Below are positions 1 to 6,741 of a stretch of 10,577 nt of DNA, piece after piece (positions within the stretch are counted from its first letter, which is position 1; each line of letters begins with the position of its first letter). The notes under the pieces were generated by a model. The model was not told where the DNA came from. It was given only the letters and a program-made list of their open reading frames with translations, and ran no database searches. The translations under genes were made by a program, and so were the position numbers. Source of the stretch: Deltaproteobacteria bacterium (GTDB lineage: Bacteria > Desulfobacterota > DSM-4660 > Desulfatiglandales > B25-G16). The stretch covers positions 830,534 to 841,110 of the forward strand of contig CP070752.1 of assembly GCA_020348625.1 (NCBI GenBank). The letters are read 5' to 3'.

Positions 1-25
1 AAGGCTACCTACTAAAACGCCTGAC

Positions 26-757
26 TTATAACTCCATCTGGTCAACAACCCTAGACAGACTTCTGATCTGCTTGATATAGTTCTGAACGAATTCCATCAG
101 CTCGTCTTTACTGGGTTTTTCCTCACCTCTCTTGATACGCCAGAGGCCCTCAAAAAGGTCTGAATCAAGCCCAAATCCTTGGGCCGTGGCGGAGAGGACA
201 GCCTCGTTCTTTTCCGGAACATCCTCACCCTTAAGGTAGAGCAATGCCTTGAATATGGAGACAAATGCAGAAACCGATTGGCCCACCAGCTCTCGCAGAA
301 GATTGCTCTTGTCTTCTGCCTCCAGAAACGATTCCCGCAGTAGAAGAAGTTTGGCCTTAAGCTCCCGCTCACATTGAAGGCGGAGATCATCCTTCCTGAT
401 AGCTAAATCCTTGAGTACGTCCTGACCGCACACAACCTGATAGGCGGATTTGATATTGAAGAATTCCAGGGGAAATGCGTCTAAGGAGGATTCTATGTAG
501 CCTTCCGTCATGACAAGGGGGGTCCGCACGTTTCTCTTCCGCCATTTAGCCACGGTTTTAACCGCACCGCCCAGACGCTCAATACCGCTATCGGAGAGGA
601 CAATCAGGAAATTGATATCCGATTTCTTGGGTACGTATTCGCCCCGGGCGCCGCTCCCGTAAAGGATGATGGAAACCAGATCATCGCCAAACAGGGCAGT
701 ATAGTCCTCACGAATCTCATCGAATATGTGCTCAGGCCTATCAGGTATTTTTGTCAT
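26..757 (-). CDS. MNT-like nucleotidyltransferase-domain protein with altered active site
   Basis: The 243-residue protein has an N-terminal nucleotidyltransferase (pol beta superfamily, MNT-like) core. The signature GSGARGEYVPKKSDIN lies at residues 34-49, where GS...R is the nucleotide-binding turn and SDxD normally supplies two metal-binding Asp. Here it reads S46-D47-I48-N49, so the second carboxylate is Asn. The C-terminal half (about 120-240) is helical and charged and resembles the helical partner domains of such proteins. No signal peptide or membrane segment is seen, so it should be cytosolic. The start is supported by GAGGT 8 nt upstream. The gene begins 19 bp after the TPM gene and probably shares its transcript. 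I recall this pairing, often with LemA, in Desulfobacterota genomes. Its substrate is unknown, and the Asn may mean weak, altered or no catalysis. Family assignment is firm; function is not. Confidence 0.85.
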   Translation of the reverse strand: MTKIPDRPEHIFDEIREDYTALFGDDLVSIILYGSGARGEYVPKKSDINFLIVLSDSGIERLGGAVKTVAKWRKRNVRTPLVMTEGYIESSLDAFPLEFFNIKSAYQVVCGQDVLKDLAIRKDDLRLQCERELKAKLLLLRESFLEAEDKSNLLRELVGQSVSAFVSIFKALLYLKGEDVPEKNEAVLSATAQGFGLDSDLFEGLWRIKRGEEKPSKDELMEFVQNYIKQIRSLSRVVDQMEL

Positions 758-776
758 GTTCGTTTACCTCTCTCCC

Positions 777-1595
777 CTAAAAGCTCCCGCTTGCACCACC
801 GCCCCCGCTCATTCCTCCTCCAAAACCTCCGAACCCGCCTCCGAATCCTCCAAACCCGCCGCTTCCGCGAAATCCTCCTCTGCCACCACCGAGCAACAGC
901 AACGCAAGCAGGCCCAAACCGCCCCTCCGTCCCGATCTCGCCAGGATCAAGAAGATGAACAGCAAAAAGAGGAACGGGAAGATCCCAAAGGAGTACCCTC
1001 GCCCACGAGACGAAACGGATTTGGGAGCAGGAGGCAACCCGGTCAAGGTAATCCCCTTGTCCTTGGCAATAATACCGGCCACGGCAGAGAGACCGTTAAG
1101 GAGGCCCAACCCATAGTCTCCCTTACTCAAATAGGGAACCATGGCCCTATCCCGTATCTGCCCTGCAAGGCCGTCGGGTATGATACCTTCCAGGCCATAA
1201 CCAACCTCGATCCGAACCTTTCGCTCCTTGAGTGCGATCAGGAGCATAATACCTCTGTCTTCCCCTTTTTTCCCTACCCCCCACTGCTCATAGAGTCGGT
1301 TGGTAAACTCGTCTACGTTGGCGCCGCCGATGTCCTTGAGAGTAACAACGGTAACGGTTGCCCCGGTCTTGTTCAGGAGCTCGCGGGCGAGGAGATTCAT
1401 CTTTTCCTCGTGATCAGGGGATATGACGCCTGCAAAATCGTTAATCAGCCCCACAGGGGCAGGGAGATTCTCCTCGGACCGGGCAAGAGGAAAGAGAATG
1501 GCGAGCGTGAGGATAAGCAGGCCGGTTATACGCGCAACGTATGTTAGTCCCGCAAGAATAGGATTCGCGCTTTTTCTGGTAGGAATTACTTTCAT
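777..1595 (-). CDS. TPM-domain (YgcG-like) membrane protein with Gly-rich tail
   Basis: The 272-residue protein starts with a basic stretch and a hydrophobic segment (about residues 13-37) that reads as a signal peptide or anchor. A TPM domain follows at about 47-180, recognisable from LINDFAGVISP near its start, the RGIMLLIALKERKVRIEVGYGLEG core and a later IxD-type loop. A membrane helix follows at about 202-219, then a short second hydrophobic patch (227-235). The tail (237-272) is almost pure Gly/Phe/Ser, encoded by repeated GGN-GGN-TTY codons, and is a usual ending for this family. The TPM domain should lie outside the cytoplasmic membrane. TPM proteins are linked to photosystem II repair in plants, but the bacterial role is unsettled. 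The ATG has only a weak Shine-Dalgarno (GGAT). It heads a two-gene unit with the nucleotidyltransferase. No clear promoter is seen between it and the repeat upstream. Confidence 0.9.
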   Translation of the reverse strand: MKVIPTRKSANPILAGLTYVARITGLLILTLAILFPLARSEENLPAPVGLINDFAGVISPDHEEKMNLLARELLNKTGATVTVVTLKDIGGANVDEFTNRLYEQWGVGKKGEDRGIMLLIALKERKVRIEVGYGLEGIIPDGLAGQIRDRAMVPYLSKGDYGLGLLNGLSAVAGIIAKDKGITLTGLPPAPKSVSSRGRGYSFGIFPFLFLLFIFLILARSGRRGGLGLLALLLLGGGRGGFRGSGGFGGFGGGFGGFGGGMSGGGGASGSF

Positions 1596-1617
1596 ATCCA
1601 GAACATCGCATGAAAAT

Positions 1618-1804
1618 CGGGGTATTAAATTCGAAATCCGAATGTCGAAATCCGAAACAAATCTTCAATTTTCAAAATTCCAATAACAAAACTGGATGTA
1701 CCATGAGGGGTATCACAGGTGTCCAAAGTGCACTGTTTCGAGCATTCGAGTATTAGTATTTTGTATTTGTTTGGTGCTTCGGATTTCGTGCTTCGAGATT
1801 CCCG
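1618..1804. repeat. Intergenic inverted-repeat element with TCGAAATCCGAA motifs
   Basis: This non-coding block between the TPM gene and the dnaJ-like gene is AT-rich and has two imperfectly complementary arms. The left arm holds TCGAAATCCGAA twice (1631-1642 and 1645-1656) as a 14-nt tandem unit. The right arm holds the reverse complement TTCGGATTTCG (1779-1789) followed by GTGCTTCGAG. Outer CGGG (1618-1621) and CCCG (1801-1804) also pair. The arms can be aligned for about 35-40 nt, with a roughly 110-nt centre that is itself partly complementary. The look is that of a non-autonomous palindromic (REP/MITE-like) element; I recall similar sequences scattered through Desulfobacterota genomes. 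It encodes no plausible protein. Boundaries are approximate, and no flanking target-site duplication is evident. Confidence 0.65.
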
Positions 1805-1809
1805 TTTAT

Positions 1810-1827
1810 CCGGATTAGGATCTCCGG
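1810..1827 (-). terminator. Possible weak hairpin after the dnaJ-like gene
   Basis: CCGGA (1810-1814) and TCCGG (1823-1827) form a 5-bp stem with an 8-nt loop immediately after the TGA of the dnaJ-like gene. No T-run follows on the minus strand, so it is at best a weak terminator or an RNA-stability hairpin. The inverted-repeat element begins just beyond it and may contribute to the 3' end structure. Confidence 0.3.
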
Positions 1828-1829
1828 TA

Positions 1830-2792
1830 TCACAGATCTAGTTCTTTCAGCTCGTTTATGGCTGCTTGTTGTTTTTTATCCAGTTTTTTGGGAACGGCAA
1901 CTTGGATCTTTACGTAGGTATCTCCTCGCGCTCCCATACCCATCTTCGGCAAACCCTGCCCCCTCAGCCTCATCTTTGAGCCGCTCTGGGTTCCGGCAGG
2001 AACCTTGAGGTTGAGCCTTTTGCCGTCGATGGTTGGTATCTCAATCTGAGTACCCAATATGGCCTCCGAGTATTTTATCTCTTTATTCACGTACAGATCG
2101 TCGCCTTCCCTTTGAAACACGGGGTGATTCAAGATCTTTATCTTTACGTAAAGATCTCCTGGAGGGCCCCCCTGGGGCGCGGGCTGCCCTTTACCGGCAA
2201 GCCTCAGCTTCTTGCCGTCACCGATGCCGGCAGGTATCTTAACCTTAACTTGGTGTGTTACCCCATTCAGGTTGTATGAGATGGCCTTTTCCTGGGTCTT
2301 GGCAATATCCTCAAGATGGACTGCAAGCTCATACACGAGGTCCTGTCCTTTCAGACTCCGCGTGCGATCACCGTGGCCACCGTAAAATGAGGTGAAGGGA
2401 TCACCCTTAGTCCGATACCGCTGGCCCTGACCGGCGCCGGAGAAGATATTGTTAAATATGCTCGAACCCCTGCCGCGCTTCCCGCCGCCGAAGTTCCCAA
2501 ATCCGAACTCGCGGAATATGTCACTAAAATCAAAGCTGCTAAAGATATCCTCTTGGCTGTACCGCTGCTGGAAACCCTCGGATCCGAACATATCGTACTG
2601 TTTTCTCTTTTCCGCATCACTCAGAACGGCATAGGCCTCGCTGATCTCCTTGAATTTCGACTCAGCTGCCTTATCACCCTTGTTCCTGTCAGGGTGGTAT
2701 TGCATAGCCAGCTTCCGATAAGCCTTTTTAATCTCATCGGCGCTGGCGGACTTATTCAGTCCAAGTATCTTGTAGTAATCCTTGCCTGACAT
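1830..2792 (-). CDS. DnaJ-family (Hsp40) co-chaperone without zinc finger, CbpA-like
   Basis: The 320-residue protein has a J domain at 1-70 with the Hsp70-stimulating tripeptide H33-P34-D35, and a Gly/Phe-rich linker at about 85-140. Two beta-sandwich substrate-binding domains follow: CTD-I from about 150 ([14 protein letters not shown]) and CTD-II from about 225 ([13 protein letters not shown]). It contains no cysteine, so the Cys4 zinc fingers of classical DnaJ are absent. That makes it a type II Hsp40 of the CbpA or human DNAJB1 kind. It should act in the cytosol, delivering clients to DnaK and stimulating its ATPase; CbpA members also bind curved DNA. Length is normal for the type. The start gives the standard [11 protein letters not shown] opening, although the Shine-Dalgarno (AAGAGAG) sits unusually close. 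It is transcribed alone from a good promoter at 2854-2882. No GrpE or DnaK gene is nearby. Confidence 0.95.
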   Translation of the reverse strand: MSGKDYYKILGLNKSASADEIKKAYRKLAMQYHPDRNKGDKAAESKFKEISEAYAVLSDAEKRKQYDMFGSEGFQQRYSQEDIFSSFDFSDIFREFGFGNFGGGKRGRGSSIFNNIFSGAGQGQRYRTKGDPFTSFYGGHGDRTRSLKGQDLVYELAVHLEDIAKTQEKAISYNLNGVTHQVKVKIPAGIGDGKKLRLAGKGQPAPQGGPPGDLYVKIKILNHPVFQREGDDLYVNKEIKYSEAILGTQIEIPTIDGKRLNLKVPAGTQSGSKMRLRGQGLPKMGMGARGDTYVKIQVAVPKKLDKKQQAAINELKELDL

Positions 2793-2853
2793 CTCTCTTG
2801 GTGGATAGCATTGCTTGATGAATAGTGATATAAATCAACGGAAAATTATAGAG

Positions 2854-2882
2854 AATATAAACAGACTTACGGGTAAAGTCAA
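2854..2882 (-). promoter_or_regulatory. Sigma70-type promoter for the dnaJ-like gene
   Basis: On the minus strand TTGACT (2877-2882) and TATATT (2854-2859) are separated by exactly 17 bp. Each hexamer matches the housekeeping consensus at five of six positions. Transcription would start near 2847, leaving a leader of about 55 nt before the ATG at 2792. No sigma32-like boxes (CTTGAA / CCCCAT) and no CIRCE inverted repeat are seen, so heat control is not evident. Confidence 0.65.
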
Positions 2883-2963
2883 GGAAGCGGGCCTTTCATT
2901 GCCCGTATCCTGAAGGTCTTTCCAGGCGAGAAATTGAAATACGAAGGTATTACGGTTTGTTGA

Positions 2964-3356
2964 CTATGAGCGATCCTGTTTTCCCCTTTCCGCGGTAGTC
3001 TTGGCCAGTATTCCACCCCGTGCTGACCAGCTTATGATCACAGTCAGCCACTCGGGCTCACAGCTCTTGTAAAGAACATCGGCGATCTCCTCGGTGATGT
3101 ATTCCTGCCAGTTTCTCTTATTTCTCCACATCATTAGATAATCCCGCAATGACTTGCCTTCCAGGATCTTATCCCCTGGCTTGTACCGTATCGTTACCAC
3201 GCCTTGATCATGCCGCCCCGAAATAGGGCAGAGGGATTGGAATTCCGGGTACTCCAGCTCAATCAGCGGAGCATGCCCTCTTGCCGGAAAGGTCGTAATC
3301 GTGACCCCGTTTGGGATTTCAACCGTGGCATCGGATGCCTTGGAATAGTCGACCAT
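2964..3356 (-). CDS. queF: preQ1 synthase / 7-cyano-7-deazaguanine reductase family protein (QueF)
   Basis: QueF reduces preQ0 to preQ1 with NADPH in queuosine biosynthesis, in the cytosol. The best start is the ATG at 3356 (130 residues): GAGGA lies 7 nt upstream, and a promoter with predicted start near 3403 excludes the in-frame ATG at 3431. The family hallmark PEFxSLCPxxG...D is present, with thioimide-forming C43 and proton-donor D50 seven residues later. The NADPH motif is kept in altered form, E66-G-K-S-L-R where most unimodular QueF have ESKSLK. R-N-x4-Q-E (84-85) aligns where the Bacillus enzyme has the substrate-contacting His-Glu, so His is replaced by Gln. A late ARGGI motif (112-116) matches the family. 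Length and the single T-fold unit are typical of the short bacterial type. The gene stands alone, divergent from the nuclease gene; other queuosine genes are not in view. Family is firm; the exact reaction is likely but unproven. Confidence 0.87.
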   Translation of the reverse strand: MVDYSKASDATVEIPNGVTITTFPARGHAPLIELEYPEFQSLCPISGRHDQGVVTIRYKPGDKILEGKSLRDYLMMWRNKRNWQEYITEEIADVLYKSCEPEWLTVIISWSARGGILAKTTAERGKQDRS

Positions 3357-3409
3357 ACGATTATCCTCGAATCTGATAGAGCTCAACAAGTGATCGAATA
3401 AACACCCAT

Positions 3410-3438
3410 ATTCTGAGAAATTCCTCGCCAAATGTCAA
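3410..3438 (-). promoter_or_regulatory. Promoter for queF
   Basis: On the minus strand a perfect TTGACA (3433-3438) is followed after 17 bp by CAGAAT (3410-3415), a 4/6 match to the -10 box. The predicted transcript starts near 3403, giving a leader of about 47 nt. That leader shows no recognisable preQ1 riboswitch. The promoter position shows that the upstream in-frame ATG (3431) cannot be the start used from it. Confidence 0.5.
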
Positions 3439-3451
3439 GGTAAGAAGGAAT

Positions 3452-3480
3452 TTGATTTTACTTGCGAGGGAAAAGATATT
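3452..3480 (+). promoter_or_regulatory. Candidate promoter for the nuclease and nucleotidyltransferase genes
   Basis: TTGATT (3452-3457) and GATATT (3475-3480) lie 17 bp apart in an AT-rich stretch upstream of the nuclease gene; each matches the consensus at four of six positions. An overlapping TATTAT (3477-3482) is an alternative -10 at 19-bp spacing. It is the only reasonable rightward candidate in the divergent gap, which it shares back to back with the queF promoter. Confidence 0.35.
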
Positions 3481-3529
3481 ATATGTAACTAGTTGAGACT
3501 ATTTTATTATTTCAGGAGGGTGAAGCACA

Positions 3530-4087
3530 GTGAAGTCTGCCCGCAGGCACTTTGTGCTAGCCAGCTTACTCAGCATATGCCTTTTTGTCGTTTTCATCGG
3601 AAGGTGGGGTGCAACATCTTGGGCCGAAAGGGCCAGGAGAGAAGCTCTACGCACCGTAAAGATAGAAAAGTCCGCCATCCGTCCGGATGACGGAGATACG
3701 TTCTTTTACCGGGATCTGACCATACGAATCCTTGGTATAGACACACCGGAGATCATCCATGAGGAGCACGGAATATTCGAAGATCAGCCGTACGGCCGAG
3801 TCGCTGCAGCATTCACTGACCGTGCCTTGAAAAACGCTGAAGTCGTTGAATACCTGGCTTTTCAGCCCGATAAATACGGCCGCCTGCTTGCCCACGTATT
3901 TGTGGATAAGCAACTCCTGGCGGTTCTCCTGATCAGAGCTGGTCTGGCATATGAGACCGTATCCCATTACGGAGACAATGGGTTTCCCGAGCTCGCTGAG
4001 GAAATTCTCAACGCTGCTCGGCAATCCCCTCGGCCTTGTTTTGAGGAACCATACCGATGGCGCCGGAAGCATCAAGTGAAAAAGTGA
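3530..4087 (+). CDS. Staphylococcal-nuclease-like (thermonuclease, SNase) exported or anchored nuclease
   Basis: The 185-residue protein opens with a basic N-terminus and a hydrophobic segment (about 8-24), a signal peptide or membrane anchor that places the nuclease outside the cytoplasm. An SNase OB-fold follows at about 43-165. All residues needed for calcium-dependent phosphodiester cleavage in the staphylococcal enzyme have counterparts: DGD54-56 (D21 equivalent is D56), R66, D71-T72-P-E74 (D40/T41/E43) and R118 in DKYGR (R87). It should therefore be an active nuclease on DNA and RNA. The start is GTG at 3530, with a strong AGGAGGG 9 nt upstream. Its last 31 nt overlap the next gene, in another frame, which points to translational coupling. 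The C-terminal residues (170-185) are basic. Catalysis is well supported; the biological role and the reason for pairing with a cytosolic tRNA enzyme are unknown. Confidence 0.9.
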   Translation: MKSARRHFVLASLLSICLFVVFIGRWGATSWAERARREALRTVKIEKSAIRPDDGDTFFYRDLTIRILGIDTPEIIHEEHGIFEDQPYGRVAAAFTDRALKNAEVVEYLAFQPDKYGRLLAHVFVDKQLLAVLLIRAGLAYETVSHYGDNGFPELAEEILNAARQSPRPCFEEPYRWRRKHQVKK

Positions 4088-6741
4088 AAAAGGATGCCCC
4101 GAACCTGGAGGTAATAACAACTCACATGAATGCCGATTTCGATGCACTGGCATCCATGTTGGCCGCCAAAAAGTTGTATCCCGATGCAAAAATGGTGTTT
4201 CCTGGGGCCCAGGAAAAGAATCTGAGGAATTTCTTTCTTCACTCAACCTCGTATCTCTTCGACTTCGCACGGATTAAGGATGTTGATCTGAGCCAAATCA
4301 AGAGGCTCATCCTGGTTGATACCCGTCAGAAGAAACGGATTGGCAAGTTCAAGCAACTCTTGGGCAAGAGGGGCCTGGAGATCCACATATATGATCATCA
4401 CCCTCCTTCAGATGACGATATAACCGGGGATGTTGAGGTTATCAAGGAGATGGGGGCCGGGGTATCGATACTCGCCGATATCTTGCGGGAAAAGGGCATC
4501 ACTATTACCCCTGATGAGGCAACCTTGATGGCGATGGGCATTTATGAAGATACTGGTTCATTTACCTTTTCCTCAACCAAGGCAGAGGACCATGAAGCTG
4601 CCGCCTGGCTCTTGGAGCAAGGGGCATCGCTCAATACGATCTCCGATATGTTGACCAGGGAGCTGACCGCTGAACAGGTGTGGCTGCTGAATGATCTCAT
4701 GGCCTCTGCAACCAGGAATACCATTAATGGCTTAGAGGTGGTTATAACCAAGGCCAAAAGGGATCGCTACATAGGGGATTTTGCCGTATTGGTTCAAAAG
4801 CTCATGGAGATGGAAAACCTCAATGTGTTATTTGCCCTCACACAGATGGAAAACCGCGTCTACCTTGTTGCCAGGAGCAGGCTCCCAGAGGTGAACGTGG
4901 CTGAAATTGCCATGGATTTTGGCGGTGGCGGGCATCCACAGGCAGCCTCCGCCACGATCACTGACAAGACGCTCATCCAGGTGGAAGAAGATCTGAACGT
5001 TTTTCTCCGGAATCGAATCAATTTCGAGAGACTGGCCAAGGATATGATGACCTATCCGGTTATCACCATATCACCTGATGCATCCATCAAAGAAGCAGGT
5101 GATAGCTTGACAAGGTACAATATTAACGTGCTGATGGTTCTGGATGATGACGGAATCCTTAAAGGATACATCTCCCGACACGTAGTGGATCGAGCTATAT
5201 TCCTAGGCCTGGAAACAAGGCCCATCAAAGAGTATATGAGCCTGGAGTTCAACTCTGTCAGCCCTGAAACAAGCTTGAATGAAATACAGGAACTCATTAT
5301 CACTAACAATATCCGAATTCTCCCGGTCATGAAAGACAGCCAACTGCTCGGGGTCATTACCAGGACCGACCTCTTGAATATACTAATAGAACGATCATCC
5401 ACACCCGAGTTTCTCTACGATACCCAGGATGTAGCGAGCCCTCTCCGGATGAAGAATATCAGGAGCTTACTCAGAGAACGGTTACCGGCAAAGATCGTAA
5501 CGCTCTTAAGGGAACTTGGAGCAATAGCCGATGACCTGGACTTCAACGCCTATTTGGTCGGTGGCGTGGTGCGGGATGTTATCTTGAAGCGAAAGAACCT
5601 CGATCTGGATATCGTTACCGAAGGAGACGCTATTAAGCTGGCCAAGACCTTTGCACGGAAAAAGGAGGCTCGGGTCAAAAGTTACCCTAAGTTCGGAACT
5701 GCGGTCGTGGTAATGCCCGACGGCTTTAAGATCGATATTGCAACCGCCAGGATAGAGCACTACGAATCGCCTGCCGCTCCCCCCGAGGTAAAGCTGAGTT
5801 CGCTGAAGCGCGATCTGTATCGGAGAGATTTTACCATCAACACCCTGGCCGTTCACCTCAATAAGGGGCATTACGGCACCCTCATTGATCATTTTGGTGC
5901 CATGAAGGACATTAAGGAGCGAGTTCTGCGGGTAATACACAGCCTCAGTTTTGTTGAAGATCCGACCAGGATTTTGCGGGCCATCAGGTTTGAGCAGCGA
6001 TTCGGCTTCAGGATCGGCAAACTCACCGAAAGCCTTATCCACAATGCCGTGAATATAAACTCCTTTGAGAATCTCTCCGGGCAGCGGTTTTTTGCTGAGC
6101 TTAAATTGATCTTGCATGAAGAGGATCCCGTTGGGGCCATAGAAAGAATGGATGACTTTGGCCTTCTCAAGTTCATTTCGCCGGATCTGAAGCTCACAGA
6201 GCAGCTTAGGGGTAGCCTTGAAAGGATAAAGGGCATTCTGGTATGGTTTGACCTCCTTTACCTGGGTATTGGTTACGAGCCTTGGAAGGTGTATTTCATG
6301 GGGCTGACCGCCTCTCTCAGCACCGATTCCTTCACAAAGTTAGTGGAGCGAATGCAGATCCAAGATCGTGATATCGTACATGCTATTTCCACACGACAGG
6401 AGGTCGGAAAGGCATTGAGGGAGGTCTCCCAGTTAAAGGACAAAAAGAACTATCCCCTGTACGAGCTCCTCTCACCTTTCAGCGCTGAGATCTTGCTGTG
6501 CAGCATGGCAAAAACCAAAAGCGACAAGATACAAAAATCCATATCGACCTTCTTTTCTCGGCTCAAAGGCACGAAGGTGCTCTTAAAGGGCAAGGATCTC
6601 ATTGCCATGGGTTATGAGCCCGGTCCTCTCTTTAAGGACATATTCGACACCATCCTCCAGGCAAGACTGGAGGGCGCTGTCAGCACCAGGGAGGATGAGA
6701 TTCAATTATTGAAGGAGAGATTTGGTGGACGCGCCCAGTAG
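4057..6741 (+). CDS. DHH phosphoesterase - CBS pair - tRNA nucleotidyltransferase (A-adding or CCA-adding) fusion
   Basis: This 894-residue protein joins three modules. Residues 18-315 are a DHH/DHHA1 phosphoesterase with all metal motifs: N25-A-D27-F-D29, D88, D113-H114-H115, D165 and the GGGGH loop (289-293). Residues 330-450 are two CBS domains, which usually bind adenine nucleotides. Residues 485-894 are a class II tRNA nucleotidyltransferase. It has GG502-503, RD506-507, the catalytic D516-L-D518, R589-R-D-F-T-I-N (motif B) and E634-D-P-T-R638 (the amino-acid template that selects CTP/ATP), then helical neck, body and tail. The loop between the catalytic Asp pair and motif B is full length, unlike CC-adding enzymes, so A-adding or full CCA-adding activity is likelier. 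Aquifex and Geobacter use split CC and A enzymes, and the Aquifex A-adding enzyme has a similar large N-terminus. GAGGA sits 9 nt before the ATG. It is probably co-translated with the preceding nuclease gene. Confidence 0.93.
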   Translation: MAPEASSEKVKKDAPNLEVITTHMNADFDALASMLAAKKLYPDAKMVFPGAQEKNLRNFFLHSTSYLFDFARIKDVDLSQIKRLILVDTRQKKRIGKFKQLLGKRGLEIHIYDHHPPSDDDITGDVEVIKEMGAGVSILADILREKGITITPDEATLMAMGIYEDTGSFTFSSTKAEDHEAAAWLLEQGASLNTISDMLTRELTAEQVWLLNDLMASATRNTINGLEVVITKAKRDRYIGDFAVLVQKLMEMENLNVLFALTQMENRVYLVARSRLPEVNVAEIAMDFGGGGHPQAASATITDKTLIQVEEDLNVFLRNRINFERLAKDMMTYPVITISPDASIKEAGDSLTRYNINVLMVLDDDGILKGYISRHVVDRAIFLGLETRPIKEYMSLEFNSVSPETSLNEIQELIITNNIRILPVMKDSQLLGVITRTDLLNILIERSSTPEFLYDTQDVASPLRMKNIRSLLRERLPAKIVTLLRELGAIADDLDFNAYLVGGVVRDVILKRKNLDLDIVTEGDAIKLAKTFARKKEARVKSYPKFGTAVVVMPDGFKIDIATARIEHYESPAAPPEVKLSSLKRDLYRRDFTINTLAVHLNKGHYGTLIDHFGAMKDIKERVLRVIHSLSFVEDPTRILRAIRFEQRFGFRIGKLTESLIHNAVNINSFENLSGQRFFAELKLILHEEDPVGAIERMDDFGLLKFISPDLKLTEQLRGSLERIKGILVWFDLLYLGIGYEPWKVYFMGLTASLSTDSFTKLVERMQIQDRDIVHAISTRQEVGKALREVSQLKDKKNYPLYELLSPFSAEILLCSMAKTKSDKIQKSISTFFSRLKGTKVLLKGKDLIAMGYEPGPLFKDIFDTILQARLEGAVSTREDEIQLLKERFGGRAQ

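Noticed and set aside
726..1547. Long plus-strand open frame of 273 codons opposite the TPM gene
   Set aside because: Its Ser/Pro/Ala-rich, Arg-rich sequence is the mirror of the Gly-rich tail and TPM domain codons; it has no family features, while the minus-strand protein has a signal peptide and clear domain.
1631..1656. Tandem TCGAAATCCGAA units as a CRISPR or iteron array
   Set aside because: Only two direct copies with a 2-nt gap exist, and the third is inverted 120 bp away; the arrangement is an inverted-repeat element, not spaced direct repeats.
3357..3403. preQ1 riboswitch in the queF leader
   Set aside because: The short leader lacks the G-rich stem and the A-rich tail of the known preQ1 classes.
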